Part shown: positions 17,701 to 29,100 of the stretch, one piece after another
Position numbering within the stretch: position 1 is the first letter of the stretch
Layout: every line of letters starts with the position of its first letter
Assembly: GCA_029251405.1 (NCBI GenBank)
Contig: JAQXDK010000029.1
Coordinates: 1-54,287, forward strand
Direction: 5' to 3'
Origin: Flavobacteriales bacterium
Lineage (GTDB): Bacteria > Bacteroidota > Bacteroidia > Flavobacteriales_D > Parvicellaceae
Length of the DNA stretch: 54,287 nucleotides
Translations under genes and position numbers: made by a program
The notes under the pieces: model-generated
Databases searched by the model: none
Seen by the model: only the letters and a program-made list of their open reading frames with translations
What the model was told of the DNA's origin: nothing

Positions 17701-20700
17701 ATGATAAGAGCATTATTATTTTTAGTATTTAACACCATACTAATAAGCAACATTTATTCCTCCCACCTTGTTGGTGGAAACTTAGCTTATGAGTTCGTAG
17801 GTGTACAACCTAATGGAGATTTTAGATACAAACTAAAATTGAATTATTACTTTGACTGTGGTTCGGCTTCAAATTGGCAACCCCCTAATATCCCTCAAAA
17901 TATGTCAGTTGGTGTTTACGCTCACGACGATCCAACAGATATTTATCCAACAACTTCAGGCAGTTATCCTAAATATGGAGGAACAGACGTTGATATGGTT
18001 TACAATTCGGCGGTTCAACAATATTTTGAAGTTACTCCAAACAATCCCAGTGGATGTACAGTTGGTACATCAACATGCGTTTACACAGTTTTATACATTG
18101 GTCAAATTGATCTTGCTCCTGTAAATCCATCAACTAGTCAACCGGTTATAGGTGGATATTTTTTGATACATGAAGCATGCTGTAGAAATGGTGGGGGTAA
18201 TGGAATTGATAATATACAATCACCCGGAAGTGCTGGAATGGCATTTTATTCTTATATACCTCCCTATGGATATGAAAATAATAGTCCAATATTTACAGAC
18301 AACCCTGTACCCTTTATTTGTGCAGGAGATACCACTACATTTCTTAATACTGCCATAGATCCAGACGGAGATGAGTTACTTTTTAGTTTTACTGCTCCCC
18401 TTGATGGTAACCATGCAGGTGGATTTGGAGGAGGTGCTAACAATGTAGGTAATGGTGGTGCTGGACCTGGTGGTAGCTTAACATGGTACCCTACTAACTA
18501 TCCATGGCCTATTGAGGAAGTATCGTACGCAGGAGGCTATTCCTATCAACAACCTTTTGGTCCAACTGGTTATTATTATATTTCTGCTTCCAATGGATTA
18601 ACTAAATATAAATCGAATAACCAAGGAAAGTTTGTTGTTGGATTAATAATAAAAGAATATCGAGATGGAACACTAATAGGGATATCTACAAGAGAAGTTC
18701 AACTTAACATTATTGCTTGTCCACCTAATGATGCACCATCACTAACACCAAACATTAATCCACAAGGTGGATTTGATTCCACAGAATATTTTATTGAAGA
18801 AGGAGAAAACTTATGTTTTGATATAGCTTTTGTTGATCCAGATGTACCTTCAGATAGTTTAACTTTAAACGTTAATGGACAAATTTTTGATTCCTTATTT
18901 ACCAATCCTCCTGCAACAGTTGGTGGATATTTTGACACCATATATAGTGACCCGTTAAATGGAATAGATACAGCTAAAACAACTTTCTGTTGGGACACAG
19001 ACTGTGGACAAGCTCAAAACTTACCTTATATTCTATCAGCATCTGTCTCTGACAGAGGTTGCCCACCTAAAACTACCAGCATAGTTTATGAAGTAACAGT
19101 AAGTAAAACCAATCCGCCTGCCAACATTTATGGAAGTGTAATTGAATGTCAAAATGCAGAAACAGTTTATACAACTGATGATAATCCAAATATCTCAGGA
19201 TATACATGGGACGTCTCAGCGGGAGGAATTATAACCCAAGACTATGGAGATAGTGTTAAAGTTTTTTGGAGTGCCCCTGGAACAGGAACAGTATTTTTAA
19301 AAGCTATTAACCAATATGGATGTGAATCAGATCCAATTTCAATGAACACAACAATAACACCAGCTCCTACTGTAGACGCTGGAAGCGATGTTAACATATG
19401 TCAAGGAGATAGTGTCTTGCTATCTGGAACTACCACATCATTACCCGGATACATTTCTTTATGGCAACCCAATACCAATGTATCTAGTCCCACCAATATG
19501 TCTACTTGGGTAAGTCCAACAGTGACAACATCTTACTATTTATTAGTTCAAAGAGGGACTTCTTGCGTTGGTGGAGATAGTATTACAGTAACTGTAGACG
19601 TAGGTAATATTGATGCGGGAATCGATAATACAATTTGTTTAGGAGATTCTGTTCAGCTTAATGCAACTGGTAATGGATCTAATTTTGTTTGGACTCCAAC
19701 AAACAATATTTCTCAAACGAATATTCAAAACCCAACAGTTTGGCCAGATATAACTACCATTTATAATGTGCAGTTTACATCATCCAACAATTGTACAGCA
19801 GAAGATTCAGTGGTTGTATTTGTTAACCCAGTTCCTGGAACAAGTCCTAATTTTATTCTGAACGGAAGTGCTAATGCTTTAGCTAATAACACCTACCAAA
19901 TGACGAGTCAAATTAATAACGATTTTGCTTCCATATGGAACAGTTCTATGCTAAATCTAAATCAGCCTTTTCAAGTTGATGCAGAACTTAACTTTGGTAC
20001 ACAAGATGCAACTGGAGCTGATGGTATGGCATTTGTCTTACAACGAACAAGCACAAATTATGCTCCCTCATTAGGAAATGCAGATTTTGCCATTATTGAC
20101 CCATCTTTAATAGTAGAGTTTGATACTTGGAATAATCAGATCTATAATGACATTAATGATGACCATGTTGCAATTTTAAAAGATGGGTCTTCAGATCATA
20201 ATATAAATAGCTTACTAAGTCCCGTTTCCCTTGGGAACATAGAAGATGGTGCTTGGCACACTATATCTATAAACTGGGATCCATTGTCTCAAAATTTTAC
20301 TGTTAATTTTGACGGTGTCCAAGTAGCTAATTTAAATTATGATATTGTTCAGAATATTTTCAGTAATAACCCTGCGGTATACTGGGGTTTTACTGCTACC
20401 ACTGGTGGAAGTAGTAATAACCAAAGTATCAGGTTTACTAATACCTCTGCATTTAGCCCTATTAATGATTTAGTGATATGTGAATCCGACACGGTAACGA
20501 TAAATTCACCTGTAATTACAGACAATTATTTGTGGGAACCTAATGTGGATATCAGCAACAATACAGCAGAATCACCTGAATTTAGTCCATTAGTTACCTC
20601 CAACTACTTTTTTACAGGAACCAACAGTTTCGGATGCTCAGTAAAAGATACTTTTCAGCTTACAGTTAACAATTTACCACTAGTTTCAGCAGGTACAGAC

Positions 20701-23700
20701 CAAGATGTTTGTATTGGAGATTCCATCACCTTAAATTCATCAGGAAATGCAGCTTCTTTCACATGGGACAATAGTGTAATTGATGGTCAAATATTTGAAG
20801 TAAATAATACTATAAATTATATATTAACTGGTACGTCTTTGGATGGTTGTATCAATACTGACACTGTTTTAATAACAGCTTTAGCTTCGCCATCTACTTA
20901 TGCTGGTAACGATATTAATCTATGTGTAAATGATTCTATACAATTACAAGCCTCTGGAGCTGATAACTATTTATGGTCACCAAATACATTTTTAAGTGCT
21001 TCCAACATATCTAATCCATGGGTTATTCCTACAACCAACACTACTTATATTTTAACAGGTAGTTTAACCAACGGTTGCACAAAAAATGATACTATTAATG
21101 TAGCTGTTAACCCATTACCAGTTCTGACCACTTCTAACGACGCCGTAATTTGTGAAGGAGATACAATCCAAATTTCAGTATTTGGTGGGAATACTTTCAA
21201 TTGGATTTCTGCTAATAATATTTCAAATTCTTCCATTAGCAACCCACAAGTTTGGCCTACCTCCACTACTACATATAAAGTTTTAGCAAGTGACATCAAT
21301 ACCTGTGCAGATACTGCGGAAATCACTATTACTGTCAATCCAAAGCCTTCTGTAAATGCTGGTGTTGATCAAAATATTTGTTTTGGTGATTCAACATCAT
21401 TAAACGCTTCTGGAAATGCTAATAGTTTTAGCTGGAACAATGGAATAATAAATGGTGGATTATTTGAAGCTGTAGTTACTCAAGATTATATTTTAACTGG
21501 AACTGATTTAAACAATTGTAGCAATCAAGATACCGTTACTGTTAATACACTTAATTTACCCATAATAGACGCTGGACAAGATGAGACAATTTGTATTGGA
21601 GACTCTATTCAGTTATTTGTGACTGGCGGTGATAATTATTTTTGGACACCTAACATTAATATCAACAATAACGTTGTTTCTGACCCAATTGTTTATCCAT
21701 CCAATCTTACACAATATGTGGTTACAGGTACAGATATTAATAATTGTTCCAATAAGGATACCATTAATGTAAATGTTAACCAATTACCAACCCTTAGTAC
21801 ATCAAATGATGCAGTTATATGTGACGGAGACACCATTCAAATTCAAGCTTTTGGAGGTACTGTTTACAATTGGCTAACGACAGATTCTATAAATAACACT
21901 GGTATTAGTAGTCCATTGGTTTGGCCTTCAGCCACAACACTTTATTCTGTGATTGTTAGTGATGCCAATACTTGTAAAGATACAGCTGAAGTTCTGATTA
22001 CAGTTAACCCAAAACCAGTCGTGAATGCTGGTTTAGACCAAGATATTTGTTTTGGAGATTCTACTCTCTTGACTGCATCTGGTAGTGCTATCAATTATTC
22101 GTGGGATAATGGAATTCTAAATAGTATTCTATTTGAAGTAACTTCTTCAATTGATTACATTGTTGTGGGAACAGATATTAATAATTGCTCTAATAATGAT
22201 ACTGTTACCGTTAATGTATTGGCACTTCCAGCTGTAAATGCTGGACAAGATGTAGTTATATGTACAGGTGATTCTATTCAAGTTAGTGCTTCAGGTGCAA
22301 ATAATTATTCATGGTCTCCTAACACTAATATTAGTAATAACGGCATCTCAAGTCCATTCATATATCCTACTGTATTAACTGATTATATTGTAACTGGAAT
22401 TGATCTTAATAATTGTTCAAATACAGACACCCTAAAAGTGGAAATTAATCAACTCCCTAATATTACTATATCTAACGACACATCTATTTGTGTGGGAGAT
22501 AGCATTTTTATTGCAGCAAATGGTGGAGTAACATACTCATGGTTAAACACTGATTTTATAAGCAATGTTAATACATCAAATCCTGAGATATGGCCGTCAA
22601 CAACTACAACATATTCTGTAATTGTTACCGATAATAACAACTGTTCTGATACTTCAGAAGTAAATATTCTTGTAAATAATTTACCGAATGTAAATGCTGG
22701 AAACGATCAAGACTTATGTATAGGTGACACTGCACAAATTATTGTTTCAGGAGCTGTAAATTATCAGTGGAGTCCTAACATAAATATTTCATCTACTATA
22801 TCAAATTCTATTGACGCTTGGCCATCAAATACAACCAATTATGTCGTAACAGCAGTTGATGCTAATTTTTGTTTTAATACAGACACTATAAAAATTAATA
22901 TCCTTGCATTGCCACAAGCAGACGCTGGATCTGATTTATGGATATGTCCAGGAGTATCAATCTCTTTAAATGCTGTTGGTGGAAATCAATATAGCTGGGA
23001 GCCTGACTCTACTCTAAATGTTAGCAACATTGCTAATCCACTTGCAAATCCATTTGATGACGAAACTTATGTAGTTACTGTTATAGATACTAATAACTGT
23101 GTGAATTATGATACTTTATTTTTAAAGGTTAACCGTATTGTACCTACAGACGCTGGTGGAGATACACTCAAAATATGTGGTTCGTCAATTGTAAATTTAG
23201 GAGGAAATCCTACAGCTCCGATCGGCTCTACCTATCAATGGCGGTCTAATGAAACTATTTTGGGACCTACTAACGCCAATCCTACATCTCAACCTTTAAC
23301 ACCAAATTGGTTTATTGTGGAAACTGCTAACGATACTTGTACCGGAATTGATTCTGTGTTTGTTGACTTTTTTGGTGACGTTATTGGAAGTTCTTCTAAC
23401 GACACATCTATATGCTTTGGTGAATCAACAACTTTATTATCAAGTGGCGGAAGTTCTTATTCTTGGACACCCATAACCAATCAAGTTGGAGATACCATTT
23501 TAATTAACGATTCTTCATCTTCCCCAACAGTTGCTCCTTTAAACACAACAACTTTTACTGTTTCAATTTTTGATACAAACGGTTGTTCTATTGTCGATTC
23601 AACAACAATCATTATTAAACCTCTACCTACCTTTGACTTGGGAATAGATTTATCATATTGTATTAACGATAGTGTTTCCTTATCGGCACCTACAGACCAA

Positions 23701-25290
23701 AACTACAACTACTTATGGTCTCCTAATTATGCTATAACGAACACTACTATTTTTAATCCTTTAGTTTTTTCTCAGCTTGACACCATGTATACGTTAGCTT
23801 TAACTGATACATTGAGTTGTACCAACTATGATTCTATTAGAGTAACTATTAATAGCCTCCCAAGTATAAGCTTGAATAGTAGTTTGGATTCTATTTGTCT
23901 GGGAGACTCCAGCGATTTATCTTGTTCAGCAACAAACTTGACTTATGACTGGACACCTAACACTAATATTACCAATGTTAACGTTTTTGATCCAACTGTT
24001 TTTCCTAACTCAAGTATTTATTATTTCTTGGCAGCGACTGATGGTAATGGATGTACAAGTACAGACTCCATATTTATTACAGTACTTGACTTACCAATTG
24101 CAAATGCTGGAAATGACACAGCCGCTTGTCCTGGTATCCCAATGCAATTGAATGGATCGGGTGGAATTGTACCAGTTTGGATAAATGCCAACACATTAAC
24201 AAACCCTAATATATACAACCCAATTGCTGCCCCTAGCGTTTTAACCAACTACACTTTAAAAGTAACAGACAACTTCGGATGCGTTGGTTACGATACTGTT
24301 TTAGTGGATGTTTTCAATAACGCGGTTGCCAATGCAGGAATTGACATTGATACTTGTGCAAACGTTCCAGTAATTTTACAAGCGTCTGGAGGATTAAGTT
24401 ATTTATGGTACGATTCGTTATATCTTAATCATAATGATGTTGCCAATCCTATAGCCTTCCCAGATAACGATATGAGTTTTATTGTAGAAGTAACCGACAG
24501 TAACGGTTGTTTAGACACGGACACCATGAATGTATTTATATTTTTAGCTAATGTTTCTAGTGACACCATTATTTGTAAAGGCAATAATTTCCAAGCAAAT
24601 ATTTTTGGAGATAATCCAAACTCTGTAAGCTGGTCTCCAACAAACGGGGTTTCTGACCCATCTACATTGAATCCAGTAATTGCTCCAGAAGAAACAACTA
24701 CCTACCTAGTAAGTATAGATGATGGGAATGGGTGTATTATTGTTGACACCCTTGTTGTGCAGATACCAGAAATTGAAGCAATATTTGACACTTTAATAAA
24801 CCCAGGTTGTAATGGAATAGAAGTATTATATACGAATACATCAGATCCTGAATTAAACTTTTCTTGGTTGTTTAGTGATAATGAAAGTTCATTAAATAAT
24901 GAGGTACTTAAAACATTTCAATTCGGCTCAGACTTTTCCGGAACTCTATTCATAGAAGATACTAACGGATGTATAGAAAGTAATACATACGGTGGAAGTG
25001 CACTAACCTTTGACGACTATTTTACAATTACAGATCCAAATGTATTTACTCCAAATGGTGATGGAGAAAATGATGAATTTATAATTCAAATACCTGAAAA
25101 AGTTCAACCTTGTTCAGAACTATCCATTTACAATAGATGGGGACAAATTCAATATTTCTCTACTGGGTTCAATCTAAAGTGGGATGGTAGAAATAATGTA
25201 GGTAGTGAAGCTCCTTCAGGTACCTATTTCTATACACTAAATATTAAGGATAAATCTTTTAAAGGTGCTTTGAACCTGATAAGAAAATAA
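17701..25290 (+). CDS. 2529-aa T9SS type B secreted repeat protein with L-type lectin domain
   Basis: Signal peptide, then SHLVGGNLAYEFVGV (about residue 21) and a conserved N-terminal module with EACCRNGGGNG. A cadherin/PKD-like region follows to about 530. Then about 21 modules of the form DAGxDxxICxGDSxxLxASG, WxP, ISN, NP, TTxYxVTG, NNCxNxDT, each about 71-76 aa with a conserved Cys pair. A legume-type (L-type) lectin domain interrupts the array at about 716-919 (FGTQDATGADGMAFVLQ, IVEFDTWNN, VYWGFTATTGGS). The C-terminal about 88 residues are a gliding-motility-associated (CHU_C) type B sorting domain: VFTPNGDGENDEF, LSIYNRWGQIQY, WDGRN, SGTYFYTL. Likely a very long surface adhesin binding carbohydrate through the lectin; the ligand is unknown. 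Confidence 0.93.
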   Translation: MIRALLFLVFNTILISNIYSSHLVGGNLAYEFVGVQPNGDFRYKLKLNYYFDCGSASNWQPPNIPQNMSVGVYAHDDPTDIYPTTSGSYPKYGGTDVDMVYNSAVQQYFEVTPNNPSGCTVGTSTCVYTVLYIGQIDLAPVNPSTSQPVIGGYFLIHEACCRNGGGNGIDNIQSPGSAGMAFYSYIPPYGYENNSPIFTDNPVPFICAGDTTTFLNTAIDPDGDELLFSFTAPLDGNHAGGFGGGANNVGNGGAGPGGSLTWYPTNYPWPIEEVSYAGGYSYQQPFGPTGYYYISASNGLTKYKSNNQGKFVVGLIIKEYRDGTLIGISTREVQLNIIACPPNDAPSLTPNINPQGGFDSTEYFIEEGENLCFDIAFVDPDVPSDSLTLNVNGQIFDSLFTNPPATVGGYFDTIYSDPLNGIDTAKTTFCWDTDCGQAQNLPYILSASVSDRGCPPKTTSIVYEVTVSKTNPPANIYGSVIECQNAETVYTTDDNPNISGYTWDVSAGGIITQDYGDSVKVFWSAPGTGTVFLKAINQYGCESDPISMNTTITPAPTVDAGSDVNICQGDSVLLSGTTTSLPGYISLWQPNTNVSSPTNMSTWVSPTVTTSYYLLVQRGTSCVGGDSITVTVDVGNIDAGIDNTICLGDSVQLNATGNGSNFVWTPTNNISQTNIQNPTVWPDITTIYNVQFTSSNNCTAEDSVVVFVNPVPGTSPNFILNGSANALANNTYQMTSQINNDFASIWNSSMLNLNQPFQVDAELNFGTQDATGADGMAFVLQRTSTNYAPSLGNADFAIIDPSLIVEFDTWNNQIYNDINDDHVAILKDGSSDHNINSLLSPVSLGNIEDGAWHTISINWDPLSQNFTVNFDGVQVANLNYDIVQNIFSNNPAVYWGFTATTGGSSNNQSIRFTNTSAFSPINDLVICESDTVTINSPVITDNYLWEPNVDISNNTAESPEFSPLVTSNYFFTGTNSFGCSVKDTFQLTVNNLPLVSAGTDQDVCIGDSITLNSSGNAASFTWDNSVIDGQIFEVNNTINYILTGTSLDGCINTDTVLITALASPSTYAGNDINLCVNDSIQLQASGADNYLWSPNTFLSASNISNPWVIPTTNTTYILTGSLTNGCTKNDTINVAVNPLPVLTTSNDAVICEGDTIQISVFGGNTFNWISANNISNSSISNPQVWPTSTTTYKVLASDINTCADTAEITITVNPKPSVNAGVDQNICFGDSTSLNASGNANSFSWNNGIINGGLFEAVVTQDYILTGTDLNNCSNQDTVTVNTLNLPIIDAGQDETICIGDSIQLFVTGGDNYFWTPNININNNVVSDPIVYPSNLTQYVVTGTDINNCSNKDTINVNVNQLPTLSTSNDAVICDGDTIQIQAFGGTVYNWLTTDSINNTGISSPLVWPSATTLYSVIVSDANTCKDTAEVLITVNPKPVVNAGLDQDICFGDSTLLTASGSAINYSWDNGILNSILFEVTSSIDYIVVGTDINNCSNNDTVTVNVLALPAVNAGQDVVICTGDSIQVSASGANNYSWSPNTNISNNGISSPFIYPTVLTDYIVTGIDLNNCSNTDTLKVEINQLPNITISNDTSICVGDSIFIAANGGVTYSWLNTDFISNVNTSNPEIWPSTTTTYSVIVTDNNNCSDTSEVNILVNNLPNVNAGNDQDLCIGDTAQIIVSGAVNYQWSPNINISSTISNSIDAWPSNTTNYVVTAVDANFCFNTDTIKINILALPQADAGSDLWICPGVSISLNAVGGNQYSWEPDSTLNVSNIANPLANPFDDETYVVTVIDTNNCVNYDTLFLKVNRIVPTDAGGDTLKICGSSIVNLGGNPTAPIGSTYQWRSNETILGPTNANPTSQPLTPNWFIVETANDTCTGIDSVFVDFFGDVIGSSSNDTSICFGESTTLLSSGGSSYSWTPITNQVGDTILINDSSSSPTVAPLNTTTFTVSIFDTNGCSIVDSTTIIIKPLPTFDLGIDLSYCINDSVSLSAPTDQNYNYLWSPNYAITNTTIFNPLVFSQLDTMYTLALTDTLSCTNYDSIRVTINSLPSISLNSSLDSICLGDSSDLSCSATNLTYDWTPNTNITNVNVFDPTVFPNSSIYYFLAATDGNGCTSTDSIFITVLDLPIANAGNDTAACPGIPMQLNGSGGIVPVWINANTLTNPNIYNPIAAPSVLTNYTLKVTDNFGCVGYDTVLVDVFNNAVANAGIDIDTCANVPVILQASGGLSYLWYDSLYLNHNDVANPIAFPDNDMSFIVEVTDSNGCLDTDTMNVFIFLANVSSDTIICKGNNFQANIFGDNPNSVSWSPTNGVSDPSTLNPVIAPEETTTYLVSIDDGNGCIIVDTLVVQIPEIEAIFDTLINPGCNGIEVLYTNTSDPELNFSWLFSDNESSLNNEVLKTFQFGSDFSGTLFIEDTNGCIESNTYGGSALTFDDYFTITDPNVFTPNGDGENDEFIIQIPEKVQPCSELSIYNRWGQIQYFSTGFNLKWDGRNNVGSEAPSGTYFYTLNIKDKSFKGALNLIRK
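20677..22683 (+). repeat. Three tandem 669-nt super-repeats (modules A-B-C)
   Basis: Within the 2529-aa protein the modules follow an A-B-C pattern three times: 20677-21345, 21346-22014 and 22015-22683, each exactly 669 nt. Within each, A is 213 nt (motif WDN/WNNG, no ISN segment), B is 228 nt (DAGQDxxICxGDSIQL, SPNxxIS) and C is 228 nt (TSNDAVICxGDTIQI, VWPSxTTxYxVxxSD, DTAEVxITVN). This corresponds to residues 993-1661. Nucleotide sequences have diverged, so the duplications are old. Confidence 0.93.
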
Positions 25291-25322
25291 ATTTTCTTAA
25301 ATATTTATTAAAATCAAGACCA

Positions 25323-26168
25323 ATGAATAATTTTCAAAAATTTATTTTGATGTACTCATTGATGATGTTTTTTACAGATAATTATACAATAATGGGGCAA
25401 TCTAATTATAAAATTTTTGGACACAGAGGTTGTAGGGGAATCTATCCTGAAAATACTATAAAAGGCTTTGAAAAAGCAATTCAATTAGGAGTTGATGGTA
25501 TCGAACTTGATGTAGTGGTTAGTAAAGATTTAGAATTAATTATTTCTCATGAACCTTATGTAGATACTAGTTATTGTAAAATCGATGATCTTGAAAATTC
25601 CGATCTCAACATCTATAAAATGAATTTTGAAGAAATTAAGAAAATAGACTGCGGAACAAAATTTGTAAAAAATTTTCCAGAACAAAAAAAAATCATAGAA
25701 AGGAAACCAACATTTAAGGAGTTAGAAAAAAGTTTAAATAACTATGGTGGAATAATATTATTTGAAATTAAATCTGATCCACAGTATATAAATAAATATT
25801 ATCCTGATTACTCTAGTTATGCAAATATTATTTATAATGAAACTAAAGAAAGTAAACTACTTAACAATATTGTATTCATGTCATTTGATGCGGGTATTTT
25901 AAATGAATTAAAAAAAATAATTCCAAATTCTAGCTATGTTTTTTTATCAGAATACTACGACAATAAAACACTTAATTCTTTAGACTTCGAACCTTCAGTA
26001 CTTGGAATAAAATACGAGTCTTTAGATAAAGAAACTATAAAAAAGATTCATAAAAAAAATCAAATGGTATATGCATGGACTGTTAATTCAAAAGATATTT
26101 CCGAAATATTAATTGAAGATGGAATTGATGGTATTATAACAGACTTTCCGAATCTTATTACAAAGTAA
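25323..26168 (+). CDS. Secreted glycerophosphodiester phosphodiesterase
   Basis: 281 aa. A signal peptide-like N-terminus ends near MGQS. The GDPD barrel starts IFGHRGCRGIYPENTIKGF (catalytic His-Arg and Glu-Asn-Thr, about residues 32-49), then GIELDVVVSKD with the metal-binding Glu/Asp and ISHEP with the second catalytic His; AWTVNSKDI and DGIDGIITDFP mark the C-terminal end. It hydrolyses deacylated phospholipids to glycerol-3-phosphate and an alcohol, probably in the periplasm, for phosphate or carbon scavenging. It follows the giant adhesin gene by 32 nt; its 3' end overlaps the convergent addA-like gene by 11 nt. Confidence 0.92.
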   Translation: MNNFQKFILMYSLMMFFTDNYTIMGQSNYKIFGHRGCRGIYPENTIKGFEKAIQLGVDGIELDVVVSKDLELIISHEPYVDTSYCKIDDLENSDLNIYKMNFEEIKKIDCGTKFVKNFPEQKKIIERKPTFKELEKSLNNYGGIILFEIKSDPQYINKYYPDYSSYANIIYNETKESKLLNNIVFMSFDAGILNELKKIIPNSSYVFLSEYYDNKTLNSLDFEPSVLGIKYESLDKETIKKIHKKNQMVYAWTVNSKDISEILIEDGIDGIITDFPNLITK

Positions 26169-29100
26169 CCTCTACCAATTCTTGTGTTTTAACGTACAGT
26201 AAGTAAGCTGAAATAGCTTTAAAAGCTGTTAAATTGATATTTTTTAAATAATTTCTTACTTGATCTAAATCATTTGACCCTTTTGTTGTTTTATAGTCTA
26301 TAATCACTGCCCTATCTTTTGTTATCATTAATCTATCTAATCTTAGAATTTCATTATCCTTTGAAAGGAACTCTTTCTCGTTGTAAATAATTTGGTTAGA
26401 ATCGAATATAAAGTCCAAAGTTTTGTTATCCTGTATTTTATTCAAATATATTTTAGCATTAAGGTAATATTCGTCATTAATAGTTGAAGTTCTTTTTTTC
26501 TGATCTAAATAATAATAGGCTGTGGAAAAATCAGAGAATAATTTGCTCATGACATCGTGAAAAAAAGTTCCAAAATTAAGATCAGAAGCAAAACTAAGTT
26601 GCTCTTTAATTTTTTCAGCTTCATTGATAATCTTAAAATTACTAAGGTTCAAGAAATCTGAGTTATCTATTTCTTTTTTAATATCCTTACAACTGTGTTC
26701 TTCTGAATTATAAAGTTGAAGTAACTGTAAGTCTGAATTGTACTTTTTATGATTTTTTATCACAGAAACCATTAAAGATGACAAATTGTTCTTTTTATCA
26801 GAATCTTCAAAAGAAATATACATCTGATCAACAGCTCTTGTAAAAGCAACATAATACAGATTTAAGGTGTCTAAAAGAACCTCTTCTTGTTCTATTTTAT
26901 AAATTTCTTCTTTACCTAAATGAACTAAACTTTTATGGGTCATTTCACCGATAAATAATTCAATATCTTCTTCTTCTAGAACAATATTTTCGACCCACTC
27001 GTAAGGACTATCCAAACTGTTATTCACATGCCAATTAGTTAACGGAACTATAACTACTGGAAACTCCAAACCCTTCGATTTATGAATAGTTAATATTTGA
27101 ATCGCATTTTTAGAATTGTTCTCGATGGTTAATTTTCCAGATTTATTTTTAAAGTATTCCAGTAGTTCAAAAATTGAAAAGTTTTCATTTATAAGTAATT
27201 GATTACTTAAGTTCATGAAAAAGTCTACAAATGGATCGTTGGAATTGAAATTCAAAAAACTAATTACAAAATTAATTTTTTGGAAATCGTATAAATTATT
27301 GTAAGAATTAAAATCAAAAGTTAAAAGCTGAGACTTTATTTTTTTTAAAATTGACTGGTTTTTCGAAAAGTAAACGTCTAAAAGATGGTTTAAAATTTTG
27401 AAATCTCTTTCTTCTTGACCTTCTAAATAACTAAGAAATGAATAAAGAATCCTGTAAGAAATTGAAGAACTTAAAAAAAGACAATCCTCCGATACAAAAG
27501 ACTTTTTTAAAATTAATAAACTATTTATAATATTTACAGCATCCTTTTTTGATCTTACTAATATTGAAATATCGTTTAATTGATAGCCTTTTAGTTCTGC
27601 ATTGGAAATACAATTTTCAAGATAATTTGTTAGATCTAAATTAGACTTTTCATAGATTCTAATATTTACTAATCCTTCACATTTTCTTTGATGGTTTTGA
27701 TGCAGCCCTTTATAAGCTTGTTGAATTTTTGGTTCTTCTAAGTTTTGAACTACTTGTTTAAAAAACCAATTATTGAAATTAATTATATTGATCGAAGACC
27801 TCCAATTATTCTTTAAGTCGTCTTCAAAAATAGAATGGTCAAATAAAGGCTCATATAATTTTTTTAAGTTAGGATCTGTAATCTTAGGTAAATTGACAAA
27901 TTGATTAACATTCCCATTTCTCCATCTGTAGATCGCTTGTTTTGCGTCACCAACAATTAAGTTTTTACCTCCAACAGAAAGAGATTCATGAACTAAGGGT
28001 ATCAAATTATTCCACTGTAATGTGGAGGTGTCCTGGAATTCGTCAATTAAAATGAATTTAAACCTACTTCCAATTTTTTCAAATATAAAACCGGCTGGTT
28101 CATCCTTTATTATATCACTAACTAAATCATTAAAATCTGATATTAGTATTGCATTTTGCAATGTTTTTTCTTTAATAATTTTATCCATTAAAGATTGAAC
28201 CATTGAAAATGGAATGATTAATTTGTGCACTTCCAATAATTTCAACCAATTAATAAGGTCTTGTATAATATTTTGAATTATTGAAATAATTTTGTCATAC
28301 ACCAACGAAACAGTTTCTAAGTCTTGTACTTTAAGTGATTTTTTAAACCACTGTTCCTTTTCTATCCAAGAATTCCATTTTTCAATATCTCTAAAACTTA
28401 ATTTAGATAAGTTGTTAGTACTATTTAAAATTACTTTGATTCGACCATATAACATCCAGGAGTCTAATATTTCATATTCATTCAATAAACTTAATCCTGA
28501 ATCACCTAAGTCTTTTAAACGCTTTTTATTGCTTTTTAATTCTTTGAAAATAAATTTTCTGAGTTTTTGAGTCTCCTCAGCACTTAAGGGATTTTGAAAT
28601 TTATAATTCGATTTGAAAATTATTTTTTTGAGCTTGTTTAGTTGATTTTCTATATTGTTTTTCAATCCTAAACCAATGGAATGATCAATCATATTTTGAA
28701 GAATATCTAATTGATTAGGGTCTTTAGAAATTTCATCAATATATTCTGAAATAACCTCCTCGATAAACTCATTTTCTTCTAAAAGAATATTATAATTATT
28801 TGACAATCCTAACTCATTTGAAAAAGATCTAATGACTTTATTAGTAAACTTATCAATAGTCATTAAGTTAAAGTCCTTATAATTATGAAGAATTTTTTTG
28901 CTGATAATTCTAGCTCTTTTAACAAGTTTATTGATATCAAAATTATTTTCTTTTGAAATCTCAATTGCCAGTTTATTATTTATTCCCTCTCTATAAATAT
29001 TATCCAATGCATCTAAAACTTTTTTTTTCATTTCAGAAGCTGCCTTATTTGTAAACGTAATGGCTAAAATTTCTTTAAACCCAAAATCTGACGGAGATTG

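Noticed and set aside
20677-22683. The 669-nt repeats as a recent tandem duplication, satellite or assembly error
   Set aside because: The three copies differ widely at the nucleotide level while keeping module lengths, so they are old protein-coding duplications.
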